Positions 17,213 to 25,602 of a DNA stretch of 64,000 nt are shown here, piece by piece; positions within the stretch are counted from its first letter, which is position 1, and the number at the start of each line of letters is the position of its first letter. Both the position numbers and the translations under genes were made by a program. Below the pieces are notes generated by a model. It was not told where the DNA came from, ran no database searches, and was given only the letters and a program-made list of their open reading frames with translations. Origin of the DNA: Kiritimatiellia bacterium. Lineage in GTDB: Bacteria > Verrucomicrobiota > Kiritimatiellia > RFP12 > UBA1067. The stretch spans positions 14,716-78,715 of the forward strand of contig JAFRBA010000202.1 of assembly GCA_017405115.1 (NCBI GenBank). Direction: 5' to 3'.

Positions 17213-17902
17213 ATGAGAATAATGGCCACATCCGATCTGCACGGCAACCTTGAGGGACTTGACCCCAAGGGGGCGGATGTCGTCATCCTCGCGGGCGATG
17301 TCGCACCGCTGCGCGGACGCGGGCCGTGGCACATCAATGACCAGAAGAAATGGATCAACAAGAAGTTCCGCGAATGGACGGCATCGTATCCCGACATCCA
17401 GTTCGTCGTCATCCCCGGCAACCACGACTTCTACCCGATTGCGCATATACTCTTCAAGGGGCAGGGAATCGACTGGAAGTACGAGTTCTCGCCGAATGTC
17501 CATTTCCTCGGCGACAGAGGGACGGAAATCGAAGGCATCAAGTTCTATGGGACTCCGTGGGTGCCGATTATCTCCTACTCATGGGCGTTCGAGGGCGAGC
17601 CGGACACGCTGAAGAGCTGGTTCTCGAAGATTCCAGTCGGTCTCGATGTCCTCGTCACGCATTCACCGCCGCGAATACCGGGAAGCGATGTCGACCGTTC
17701 GCTCCAGACCGACTCAGAGCATTTCGGATCGCCGGAGTTGACCGAGGTCATCATCGAGAAACGTCCGCGTCTTGTGTTCTGCGGGCATATCCACACGGGG
17801 CAGCACGGTGGAGTCGATTTCGAGGGAAGCCGCATCTATAATGTCTCGCGTCTCGACGAACGTTACGAGATAGCCTACGAACCGACATGGGTGGAGGTGT
17901 GA
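17213..17902 (+). CDS. Calcineurin-like metallophosphoesterase
   Basis: A 229-residue protein with all motifs of the fold in order: SDLHGN near the N-terminus, LAGD, GNHD, THSPPR and GHIH near residue 194. It hydrolyses phosphoesters with two metal ions; the substrate is unknown. There is no signal peptide, so it is cytoplasmic. It starts 12 nt after the AlbA-type gene and ends 5 nt before the coiled-coil gene, so the three probably form one operon. Confidence 0.85.
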   Translation: MRIMATSDLHGNLEGLDPKGADVVILAGDVAPLRGRGPWHINDQKKWINKKFREWTASYPDIQFVVIPGNHDFYPIAHILFKGQGIDWKYEFSPNVHFLGDRGTEIEGIKFYGTPWVPIISYSWAFEGEPDTLKSWFSKIPVGLDVLVTHSPPRIPGSDVDRSLQTDSEHFGSPELTEVIIEKRPRLVFCGHIHTGQHGGVDFEGSRIYNVSRLDERYEIAYEPTWVEV

Positions 17903-17907
17903 AACGT

Positions 17908-18744
17908 ATGGGCAAGACATACACAGACTTCTCGCAGCTGTCCAGGAGGATGTTCAGGAAGAGCGATCCCGTGGCGGAAGTCAAGCCGATTCCTAAGAAA
18001 ACGGCTGGCGGAGACGACGCTCTTGCCTACTTTGGCCTGAACGCGCCAGAAGCCCCTACACGCGCTCCGGGCGGTGGGGCGGATGACGGGCGCATTCAGT
18101 CGCTCGAAGCGAACGTGGCGGCTCTACGCGCCGAATCTGCGGCCTTGGGTGCGGCAAAGGCGGAAGCGGAGCGCAAATCGGCCGATCTTGAGCAGCTGTT
18201 GGCCGCAGAACGGCAGGCGCGGGCTTCTGCGGAGGCCGAGCGCGACCGGCTGCGCGGCGAGGTTCTGCGGCTTAAGAACGAACTGGAGGAGATGTTGACA
18301 GCGTCGCGCACACAGCCTGTCGAAGCCGAGCCTGTCCGAGAAGTGCGGGTTGCCGGCCTGTTGAAGCCGCCGGCGACGGTGGAGGTGTTTCCCGGCGAGG
18401 CGCGGGAACACATACTTGCCGTGCTGTCCGAGGGACTGGAGGCGGCGCAGAGTTCCGAGCGCGAGCGGCGGGCGGCAGTGCTGGAAGAAGTGCTTGCGGC
18501 GAACAAGCCGGGTTCTGAACTCGAACGCCGCCGCAGGGAACTGAAGCAGATAATCAAGGACACTGGCTCGTTCGTCGACGCCCGCATGATAGCCGCGCTG
18601 GAGAAGTTGGGCTTCAAGTGTGTGTCGGGCAACAAGCATTGGAAGATCGACTATGCCAATGTCCGCATTCCGATGTCCAAAACACCGTCCGACCATCGCG
18701 CCGCCTTGAACACGGCGACGGACATCGCCAACAGATGCTTTTGA
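17908..18744 (+). CDS. Coiled-coil orphan protein
   Basis: A 278-residue protein. Residues 55-130 are an Ala/Glu/Arg-rich coiled coil and residues 165-220 are also helical. The last 60 residues form a conserved-looking globular end (ALEKLGFKCVSGNKHWKID, then PSDHRAALN). The start at 17908 follows GGAGGTG; the frame opens earlier inside the upstream gene. It is probably a structural or sensing partner of the phosphoesterase and AlbA-type proteins. Confidence 0.65.
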   Translation: MGKTYTDFSQLSRRMFRKSDPVAEVKPIPKKTAGGDDALAYFGLNAPEAPTRAPGGGADDGRIQSLEANVAALRAESAALGAAKAEAERKSADLEQLLAAERQARASAEAERDRLRGEVLRLKNELEEMLTASRTQPVEAEPVREVRVAGLLKPPATVEVFPGEAREHILAVLSEGLEAAQSSERERRAAVLEEVLAANKPGSELERRRRELKQIIKDTGSFVDARMIAALEKLGFKCVSGNKHWKIDYANVRIPMSKTPSDHRAALNTATDIANRCF

Positions 18745-18753
18745 GGTGGCCGG

Positions 18754-18834
18754 ATGATCATCTGGAATCCGTGGCATGGCTGCCATAAGGTGAGCGAGGG
18801 GTGCCAGCATTGCTATTACACGGCCAAAACCTGA
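18754..18834 (+). pseudogene. Truncated Gp37/Gp68 (DUF5131)-like gene
   Basis: A 26-codon frame reads MIIWNPWHGCHKVSEGCQHC then YY and stops soon after. This is the characteristic N-terminus of the phage Gp37/Gp68 family, whose members are usually around 250 residues and share a three-cysteine cluster (here C-x6-C-x2-C). Everything after residue 23 is lost, marking a deletion at the right edge of the island. Confidence 0.75.
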
Positions 18835-18877
18835 CCCGGCAGTTAAGCGACCGATTACGGAGCTGTTGGTCGGGCTA

Positions 18878-18906
18878 TTGACATATTCTCCGATAAGTGA
18901 TATAAT
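18878..18906 (+). promoter_or_regulatory. Consensus sigma-70 promoter of ribH
   Basis: TTGACA (18878-18883), exactly 17 bp, then TATAAT (18901-18906), followed by a 38-nt leader. It is the only fully consensus promoter in the window. The short leader leaves no room for an FMN riboswitch. Confidence 0.9.
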
Positions 18907-18944
18907 TCGCGCCGTCTATCTGAAATACGGAGAAAGATGAGGCG

Positions 18945-19412
18945 ATGAAGGAAGTAAATGGCGCGTTAGACGCTAGGGGAATGAAGACTGCGTTGGTTGT
19001 AAGCCGATTCAACAGTTTTCTGACAGAACAGCTTGTGAAGGGCGCTATAGACGCGTTTGTGCGTCTGGGCGGGAGTGAAAAGGACATGGTGGTCGTCCGG
19101 GTGCCAGGTGCCTACGAAATACCCGTTGTGGCGAAGCGGCTTGCGTCCGGGGGTTCCGTTGATGCGGTTGTAGCGCTTGGCGCCGTAGTCCAGGGCGCGA
19201 CGGCGCATGCCGCGCTCATAAACGAGACGACTGCGCGCGCGTTCAGCGAGATTTCGCTTGAGACAGGAGTGCCGGTAGTTGACGGAGTGGTTTCCGCAGA
19301 GAGCCTGGAGCAGGCGGTCGAGCGCTGCGGAACGAAGCAGGGCAACAAGGGATTTTCCGCCATGCAGGCGGCGATAGAAACAGTAAACGTGCTGAAAGGC
19401 CTGAAAAAATAA
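18945..19412 (+). CDS. ribH: 6,7-dimethyl-8-ribityllumazine synthase
   Basis: A 155-residue protein, normal length. It condenses 5-amino-6-ribitylaminouracil with dihydroxybutanone phosphate, the penultimate step of riboflavin synthesis. Visible motifs are RFN near residue 22, the VPGAYEIP loop near 52-59, the catalytic GATAHA region near 80 and the NKG motif near the C-terminus. The other riboflavin genes are not adjacent. A PPi-phosphofructokinase gene follows after 29 nt. Confidence 0.93.
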   Translation: MKEVNGALDARGMKTALVVSRFNSFLTEQLVKGAIDAFVRLGGSEKDMVVVRVPGAYEIPVVAKRLASGGSVDAVVALGAVVQGATAHAALINETTARAFSEISLETGVPVVDGVVSAESLEQAVERCGTKQGNKGFSAMQAAIETVNVLKGLKK

Positions 19413-19441
19413 GAAAGCAAGAAGAAAGAAGCAAGAAGAAG

Positions 19442-20674
19442 ATGAAAGAAGTGAAGAAGGTTGCGTTTTTGACCGCTGGAGGGCTTGCCCCATGCCTTTC
19501 CAGCTCGATAGGGTTCCTGATAGATGAATACACTAAGAAGGCGCCCAATGTCGAGATGATTGGATATGTGAATGGCTACATGGGTCTCCTGAAGGGCGAG
19601 TCGATTCCCGTCACGGATGAAGTTCGCAAGGGCGCGATGGTGCTCACGAAGCATGGCGGTTCGCCGATTGGCAACAGCCGCGTCAAGCTCACGAACGTCA
19701 GGGACTGCGTGAAGCGCGGCCTTGTCAAGGAGGGCGAGGATCCGCTCAAGGTCGCGGCCGACCAGCTCGTCAAGGACGGCGTGGACGTTTTGCATACCAT
19801 CGGAGGCGACGACACCAACACGACGGCTGCCGATCTCGCGGCGTATCTTGCCAAGAACAACTATCCGCTCATCGTCGTCGGTCTGCCCAAGACGATTGAC
19901 AACGACGTCTACCCGATCAAGCAGTCCCTTGGCGCGTGGACGGCGGCGGAGGAGGGGGCCAAGTTCTTCCTCAACGTCGTAAAGGAGAACTCCGCCAACC
20001 CGCGCGCGCTCACGATCCACGAAGTCATGGGGCGCAACTGCGGCTGGCTTACCTACAAGACGGCGCAGTACTACCGCAAGATGCTCAAGTCCAAGGTCCG
20101 CTTCCTGCCGGCGTTCAACCTCACCATGGAGCGCCAGGACGTGCATGCCGTGTACGTGCCGGAGTCCAAGATAAACTTCGCGGCGGAGGCTAAGCGCCTT
20201 CTTCCGATCATGGACAAGTACGACGCGGTCAACATCTTCGTAAGCGAGGGAGCGGGCGTCAAGGAGATCATCGCCGAGATGCGCAAGCACGGCGACGACG
20301 TGCCGGTCGACGCGTTCGGGCACCCGCGGCTCGACAAGGTGAACGTGGGGCAGTACGTCGGCCGCCGGTTCGGCGAGCTGCTTGGGGCCGAGAAGGTGCA
20401 GGTGTTCAAGTCGGGCTACTTCGCGCGCTCGGCCGCTCCCTGCAAGAAGGACCTCAAGCTCATCGAGAAGTGCGCCCGCAAGGCCGTCGCATGCGCGCTT
20501 GCCGGCGAGTCCGGCCTGGTCGGGCCCGACGAGAACGCGGCGGCGAAGATTCGCGCCTGCGAGTTCTCGCGCGTCCGCGGCGGCAAGCCCTTCAACGTGC
20601 GCAAGGGGTCGTTCCGCAAGATGCTGTCCGAGATCGGCCAGCCGAATCCGCGCAAGAAGCGAACCACGAAGTAG
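19442..20674 (+). CDS. pfp: Pyrophosphate-dependent 6-phosphofructokinase
   Basis: A 410-residue protein that interconverts fructose 6-phosphate and fructose 1,6-bisphosphate using PPi. GGDDT near residue 121 is the PPi-type signature (ATP enzymes have GGDGS). PKTIDND near 149 supplies catalytic Asp residues, and MGRNCGWL near 196 binds substrate. The choice of PPi over ATP suits a fermentative anaerobe. Confidence 0.9.
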   Translation: MKEVKKVAFLTAGGLAPCLSSSIGFLIDEYTKKAPNVEMIGYVNGYMGLLKGESIPVTDEVRKGAMVLTKHGGSPIGNSRVKLTNVRDCVKRGLVKEGEDPLKVAADQLVKDGVDVLHTIGGDDTNTTAADLAAYLAKNNYPLIVVGLPKTIDNDVYPIKQSLGAWTAAEEGAKFFLNVVKENSANPRALTIHEVMGRNCGWLTYKTAQYYRKMLKSKVRFLPAFNLTMERQDVHAVYVPESKINFAAEAKRLLPIMDKYDAVNIFVSEGAGVKEIIAEMRKHGDDVPVDAFGHPRLDKVNVGQYVGRRFGELLGAEKVQVFKSGYFARSAAPCKKDLKLIEKCARKAVACALAGESGLVGPDENAAAKIRACEFSRVRGGKPFNVRKGSFRKMLSEIGQPNPRKKRTTK

Positions 20675-20689
20675 TCGAAAGGCGGGCAT

Positions 20690-21355
20690 ATGGCAGACAG
20701 GGGGGTTATCGTCGAGTTTGACTTTGCCGCGATGAACGGCGCGGAGCTTCTGTTTGAGACGACGCGCAAGTTTCTTGCGGATCTCGACGGAATCCCCTTC
20801 GACGCCATGACCGAGGCTCGGTACCTCGCGGGCGGCAACTACCAGGGCGGGCTTTCGGAGCTCTTCTCGATCGTGAAGACGAAGAAGACCGCCCAGAAGG
20901 CGGCGCGCGACCTCGCGGCCGCCTTCAACGCCGCGCTGACCGAGGCCGTGCAGTCGGCGGTCTCGCCGTCTTTCCGGAACTTCGTGAAGGTGCTGTCCGA
21001 CCGCGGCGTCCGGGTGGTCATAGCGACGAGGGCCGACGTGGCGGCCGTGAGGATGGCGTTCGCGCAGATACTCTCGGGCGACGTCGTCCTCTACCAGGAG
21101 ACGTCGACGTGTTATGGGTCCGTGAAGTGGGACGCCTGGCGACGGGCCTGCGTGGCCAACCGCCTGCGGCATCTTAACGCCGTGGCCGTCACCGGCTCCG
21201 GATTCGGCGTCAAGTCGGCCCTTGTCGCGGGCATGGGGTCGATGGCCGTGGTCAACGACCATGTGTCCTGGCAGGACTTCGGAGGCGCGGACGAGGTGGT
21301 CGAGGAGCTGTCCGCCCCGACTGCCCGCCGTCTGCTGGAAGTATTCCGCATGTGA
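20690..21355 (+). CDS. HAD-like protein
   Basis: A 221-residue protein that I read as a HAD-superfamily relative: EFDFAAMNG at the N-terminus sits where a DxD motif is expected, RVVIATRAD near 107 resembles motif II, and a C-terminal GMGSMAVVND segment resembles motif IV. The first Asp motif is not canonical, so catalytic activity is doubtful. It starts 15 nt after pfp and probably shares its transcript. Confidence 0.5.
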   Translation: MADRGVIVEFDFAAMNGAELLFETTRKFLADLDGIPFDAMTEARYLAGGNYQGGLSELFSIVKTKKTAQKAARDLAAAFNAALTEAVQSAVSPSFRNFVKVLSDRGVRVVIATRADVAAVRMAFAQILSGDVVLYQETSTCYGSVKWDAWRRACVANRLRHLNAVAVTGSGFGVKSALVAGMGSMAVVNDHVSWQDFGGADEVVEELSAPTARRLLEVFRM

Positions 21356-21395
21356 CGACTGAACCTTTCCGGCTTCGGCTCCGTTCACATGTTTG

Positions 21396-23027
21396 ATGAG
21401 AAAGTACTGGATTTCGGCGTTCACCCTGCTGGCGGCGTTGCTTTCGGCGCCGCGCGCGCATGCGTTGGCGGGCAAGACACTGCTCCACTACGTCGCGTAT
21501 GACGTCGCGTTCTGGCCGAAGAACATGCCAGTTTCGGCCGAGAACTTCGTGAAGAACAGGCTCAAGGGGCTGGAGCGCGTTCCGGCGGACACGCTGGTGG
21601 TCGCCCCTGCGCTCGGGTTCGGCGCGATGGCGGCGAACCTGCGGACCTCCGATCCCATAACGCACCAGCCGGCGTCCGATTCGGTGTGGATGCGGGGCTA
21701 CAAGAACGCAATGGCGGAGATGCTCAAGTCGGATTGGGACACCATTTCCGAGACGTCCAAGTGGTGCCGCAAGAACAAGCGCGGCATTGTGGTCGCGCTT
21801 CCCGTGAACATCCAGACCCACGGGCAGAAACCCGACGGCAAGCGCAGCCCGGCGTCGTGGTATTCGTATCTGTGGCCTCCGTTCAAGACATCTAATCCCG
21901 ACTGCCTGATGGCGGGGAAGGACGGCAAGGGGCCCGGCGGCACGAACGTCGACTACGGCGAGGCAAAGGTGCGGGACAAGTTCGCGGCGATCGCCTCTGA
22001 GATAGCGTCGAAGTACGACATAGACGGCATCATGGTCGACTTCATGATGCACCCCCGCCTGTTCAAGTCCGTCGCGGCTGGCGGTGCCGCGTCCGCCAAG
22101 GAGGTTGGCCAGGTCACCGAGATGATGACGAAGATCAAGGCGGCCTGCGCCGCGGCCTCGACGCGTCTCGGCCACAAGGTCGAGTTCGGCGCGCGCGTGC
22201 CGGACTCCGTCGGCTACTGCTCCGCCGTTGGCATCGGCCTTCAGGCGTGGTTCGACTCCAAGCTGCTCGACTTCGTGGTGCTGGCGGGGCCGTTTCAGCT
22301 CAACAGGTGGGACGTGACTGGCGCCCTTGCGGCGAAGGCCGGCATTCCGTACTACGCCTCGTTCTGCGCGAGCGGCATCTACGTGGGCAACGACTCCGGC
22401 TACGTCGGCGACGACGAGCGCTGCCCGCGCCACAGCAGGGAGGCGATCCGCGCGCGAATCGCCGACGCGATGCTGTGCAAGGCATCAGGCTGCATGTACT
22501 CGCTCGGGACGCACCACGAGCACTCGCTGTCCACGGGGCACGTGGTTCCGTTCGACGAGAAGGAGCTCCGCGCGCGCGACAAGCGCTATTTCGTGTCGCC
22601 GACCAACGACCGCGCGGCGGGCGGCTATCTCAAGGAATACTCCAAGTTCCGCGCCCTGCCATCGCTTCTGTCGGGGTCGCCGATCGACCTCGCTGGCGGC
22701 ATGTCAAAGCAGACGATATGCGTGTGGGACGACCTCGCGGCGCTTGGCAAGGAGGGGGTCGTGCCCAAGGTGACGCTGATCACGGAGGTCTCGATTCCCA
22801 GCGGCGTCGAGACGGTCGTGACATTCAACGGCAAGGAGCTCAAGCCCTTCAAGAAGCGCGCCGGCACGCAGCTCTACGAGCTCCAGCCGTCGCTTGTGCG
22901 CTTCGGCGCCAACGAGGTTACCGTGAAGTCCAAGGGCAAGAACCGCCGCGGCCAGACCGCGAAGTTCGGCAACGTCGCCGTCGAGGTGTCGTATCCCAAG
23001 CCCGCCGCGAAGGAGCCTGCCAAATGA
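21396..23027 (+). CDS. Secreted TIM-barrel-like protein (GHL-type)
   Basis: A 543-residue protein with a signal peptide (about residues 1-23, cleavage after AHA). The body reads like a glycoside-hydrolase-like TIM barrel: WPP then DYGEAKVRDKFAAIASEI, followed by YDIDGIMVDFMMHPR, as in families that place an Asp at a strand end. The C-terminal 100 residues look like a beta-sandwich. Its ATG follows a TTG codon and has a weak ribosome site. It overlaps the next gene by ATGA. The substrate is unknown. Confidence 0.6.
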   Translation: MRKYWISAFTLLAALLSAPRAHALAGKTLLHYVAYDVAFWPKNMPVSAENFVKNRLKGLERVPADTLVVAPALGFGAMAANLRTSDPITHQPASDSVWMRGYKNAMAEMLKSDWDTISETSKWCRKNKRGIVVALPVNIQTHGQKPDGKRSPASWYSYLWPPFKTSNPDCLMAGKDGKGPGGTNVDYGEAKVRDKFAAIASEIASKYDIDGIMVDFMMHPRLFKSVAAGGAASAKEVGQVTEMMTKIKAACAAASTRLGHKVEFGARVPDSVGYCSAVGIGLQAWFDSKLLDFVVLAGPFQLNRWDVTGALAAKAGIPYYASFCASGIYVGNDSGYVGDDERCPRHSREAIRARIADAMLCKASGCMYSLGTHHEHSLSTGHVVPFDEKELRARDKRYFVSPTNDRAAGGYLKEYSKFRALPSLLSGSPIDLAGGMSKQTICVWDDLAALGKEGVVPKVTLITEVSIPSGVETVVTFNGKELKPFKKRAGTQLYELQPSLVRFGANEVTVKSKGKNRRGQTAKFGNVAVEVSYPKPAAKEPAK

Positions 23028-24682
23028 GCGACGAGGCGATAGGCGAGGAGGAGGTCTTCGACGAGGAGATTTCGCGGGAGGAGCTCATAAAGGAGCATCT
23101 CTCCGAGATCGACGCGGCGTTCGAGGAGGTGGGCTTCTTCAGGCGCTTCTCGCGGATGATGAAGGGCCTCGGCAAGCCCCGGTCGTCGGCGGAGTACAAG
23201 CTCGCCCGCACGGAGCTCCAGCGCCTCGTGGCGCCCATGCTCGCGATCCTCTGCCCCATTCTCTTCATCGTCGTGCTTTGCGTCATGACCGAGATATCCG
23301 GCCGAGCCAAGGAGACGATCCAGGTCGACATCGCCCGCACGCAGGAAGACGACCCCCTCGACGACACGACCGAGCAGCAGGACATCGACCAGCCCACCGA
23401 GGAAGTCGAGGTCGACATCAGCGTCGACACGCCGAACGACATGCCGACGCAGGTTACGGAGGTCGTGGCGCCGTCCCTTTCCGCCTCGCCCACCGACCAG
23501 GCCCTCCACCAGCCCGATCCGACCTCCGTGTCGCTGGTCAAGTCGCCGGTCTCGATGAAGTCCATCTACGGAGAGACGCGCAGCGCGGCGTCGCGGATGT
23601 CGGCCCTGCGCAAGTACGGCGGCGACGCGCGCACCGAAGCCGCCGTGGTGAACGCTCTGCGCTGGCTGAAGACGGTGCAGCGCCCCGACGGCAGCTGGGC
23701 CGGGACGACGGGCGCCGACGGGCAGAGCGTCACGGGGCTGGCGATCCTGACGTTCCTCGCGCACGGCGAGCAGTCGGGCGGAGGGACCGAGTTCGGCCTG
23801 TGCGTCTCGCGCGGGCTCGAGTGGCTGATGGCGCACCGCGACAACCTCGACCCCGTCGGCACGCACGCGCTGGCCGAGGCGTACGGCTTCCTCAAGAACC
23901 CCAACCTCAAGGGTGCCGCGACGCACGCGGTGAAGGTGATGGCCGACCGGCTCTGCAGCGTGCACTGGGGCCCGGCGGACGAGCTCGGCAAGAACACCCG
24001 TCCGCTGCTGCTCAGGATGGCGTTCCAGACGATGGCCCTGAAGTCCGCGAAGATGAGCGGCATAGAGCCGCCCAACCTCGGGGACGCGTTCAAGAAGCTG
24101 GAAGAGGGGTTCCTCATACAGGGCAACAAGAAAGACGGCGGCTTTTCGAGCGACTACTACGGCCCGCCGAACGCGAACTACCGCCGCACCGGCATATGGC
24201 ACTTCATGGTTGGCGTCATCGGGCTGCAGTACCTGGGGGCGGGCGACCTTCCCATCGTGGAGCGCACAATGAGGATCCTCGACGACGACTGGGAAGACCC
24301 CACGCTGTCGTCGATCGACAGCTCGTGCTGCCCGGTCCGCGGCAACTACTGGGCGACCATGGTCTTCTTCAACGGCGGCGGCAAGCGCTGGCAGAACTGG
24401 AACCGCAAGATGATCGACGTGTACTTCAACGGACAGACCGTGCTCAAGGGACAGTACACCGACAGGCAGGGCGTCCAGCGCGACATGGGCTACTGGAAGT
24501 GCGAGGACATGCATATCGGCACGCAGCCCGTCTCGCCAACGTGCTGGGTGGCGCTGCAGCTCATGGTCTACTACCGCTATCTCCCGACGTCCTCGAAGGA
24601 GGCGCGCGGCGTCTCGGCGAAGCCCAAGCCCGAGCCGCCGAAGGAGGAGAAGCTGGACGTGGACATCGAGGTCGACATCTGA
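23024..24682 (+). CDS. Membrane-anchored prenyltransferase/squalene-oxidase repeat protein
   Basis: A 552-residue protein. An acidic cytoplasmic N-terminus (1-70) precedes one membrane helix (about 70-95) and an acidic Pro/Thr linker. From about residue 200 there are alpha/alpha-barrel repeats of the prenyltransferase/squalene-oxidase type (NALRWLKTVQRPDGSWAGTT). It ends in an acidic VDIEVDI tail. Such anchored toroids are common in PVC bacteria with no assigned reaction. Coupled to the upstream secreted protein (ATGA, AAGGAG), so they probably work together in the envelope. Confidence 0.7.
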   Translation: MSDEAIGEEEVFDEEISREELIKEHLSEIDAAFEEVGFFRRFSRMMKGLGKPRSSAEYKLARTELQRLVAPMLAILCPILFIVVLCVMTEISGRAKETIQVDIARTQEDDPLDDTTEQQDIDQPTEEVEVDISVDTPNDMPTQVTEVVAPSLSASPTDQALHQPDPTSVSLVKSPVSMKSIYGETRSAASRMSALRKYGGDARTEAAVVNALRWLKTVQRPDGSWAGTTGADGQSVTGLAILTFLAHGEQSGGGTEFGLCVSRGLEWLMAHRDNLDPVGTHALAEAYGFLKNPNLKGAATHAVKVMADRLCSVHWGPADELGKNTRPLLLRMAFQTMALKSAKMSGIEPPNLGDAFKKLEEGFLIQGNKKDGGFSSDYYGPPNANYRRTGIWHFMVGVIGLQYLGAGDLPIVERTMRILDDDWEDPTLSSIDSSCCPVRGNYWATMVFFNGGGKRWQNWNRKMIDVYFNGQTVLKGQYTDRQGVQRDMGYWKCEDMHIGTQPVSPTCWVALQLMVYYRYLPTSSKEARGVSAKPKPEPPKEEKLDVDIEVDI

Positions 24683-24710
24683 CGCGACTTCGCCATGCGC
24701 GGCGGGATTG

Positions 24711-24719
24711 TGGTATAAT
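24711..24719 (+). promoter_or_regulatory. Extended -10 box, leaderless type (mazG)
   Basis: TGGTATAAT is followed by 7 nt and then the mazG ATG, with no ribosome site. Transcription should begin at or next to the A of ATG, giving a leaderless mRNA. Confidence 0.75.
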
Positions 24720-24726
24720 CCACGCC

Positions 24727-25602
24727 ATGAGCGGAATAGAAAGACTGCATGAGATAATGACCCGCCTCCGCGATCCGGAGACCGGGTGCCCCTGGGACAG
24801 GGAGCAGACGCTGTCGTCGCTGAAGCCCTGCCTCCTGGAGGAGACCTACGAACTCCTCGCCGCGATGGACCGCCCCGAGGACAAGGCCAACTACGTTGAG
24901 GAGCTCGGCGACGTGCTTCTCCAGGTAATGTTCCAGAGCGTGATGGCCGAGCAGGAAGGCCGCTTCACGTTCGACGACGTGGCCAACGCCATAGCCGACA
25001 AGCTGGTCCATCGGCACCCCCACGTCTTCCCGCCTTCGCCACAGGAGAGCCTCCCGGATGGGCTGCGGCGGGCAGGCGGCAATGTCGACGCGAAGGACTC
25101 CGCGACCGTCCTGCGCAACTGGGAGCAGATCAAGCAGCTCGAGCACCGCAAGGAGTCGAGGCACTCCGCGCTGGACGGCGTGCCGTCGACGCTCCCCGGG
25201 CTGCTGAAGGCCCAGCGCACGCAGGAGAAGGCAGCGCGCGTCGGCTTCGACTGGAAGGACGCCTCAGGCCCCCTCGCCAAGATAAGGGAGGAGCTCTCCG
25301 AACTCGAGTCCGCAGTGGCCGCCGCGCGACCTGCCGGCGGCGACAGGCGCTCAATCCCACCGAAGGACGCGGACGCGGTGAAGGAGGAGCTGGGCGACGT
25401 CCTGTTCTCCGTATGCAACCTCGCCCGGCACCTGGGCGTCGACGCGGAGTCCGCCGTGGAGGGGACGACCGCCAAGTTCTCCCGCCGCTTCCGCGCCGTG
25501 GAGGCTGCGGCCAAGGCGCGCGGGCGGAGCCTTCGCGACATGTCGCTCGCCGACATGGACGCCCTCTGGGAGGAGGCGAAGGCCTCCGAGGCAAAGGCGT
25601 GA
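24727..25602 (+). CDS. mazG: Nucleoside triphosphate pyrophosphohydrolase MazG
   Basis: A 291-residue, two-domain MazG. The N-terminal domain begins with the typical LRDPETGCPWDREQT segment and carries EETYEL and EELGDVLLQ metal-binding helices. The second domain repeats the pattern (EELSELE, then EELGDVLFSVCNLAR). The enzyme hydrolyses NTPs to NMP and PPi, cleaning the pool or lowering alarmone precursors. It overlaps the IspH-UppS gene by GTGA. Confidence 0.92.
   Translation: MSGIERLHEIMTRLRDPETGCPWDREQTLSSLKPCLLEETYELLAAMDRPEDKANYVEELGDVLLQVMFQSVMAEQEGRFTFDDVANAIADKLVHRHPHVFPPSPQESLPDGLRRAGGNVDAKDSATVLRNWEQIKQLEHRKESRHSALDGVPSTLPGLLKAQRTQEKAARVGFDWKDASGPLAKIREELSELESAVAAARPAGGDRRSIPPKDADAVKEELGDVLFSVCNLARHLGVDAESAVEGTTAKFSRRFRAVEAAAKARGRSLRDMSLADMDALWEEAKASEAKA

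Noticed and set aside
18907..18944. FMN riboswitch before ribH
   Set aside because: The leader is only 38 nt, far too short.
18745..18944. Second att copy of the tRNA-Phe 3' end at the island's right edge
   Set aside because: No stretch matching the T arm and acceptor end was found there.
19112..21475. Very long minus-strand open frame opposite ribH, pfp and the HAD-like gene
   Set aside because: Long antisense frames are common in GC-rich genes; the plus-strand proteins match known families and this one is low-complexity.
23024..24682. Squalene-hopene cyclase
   Set aside because: Only the generic alpha/alpha repeats are present; the catalytic DxDD motif is absent and the protein has an anchored acidic N-terminus.
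22874..25602. Several long overlapping frames around the envelope-protein and mazG genes on both strands
   Set aside because: They are Arg/Ala-rich shadows. The real starts at 23024 and 24727 have family similarity, coupling or promoter evidence.
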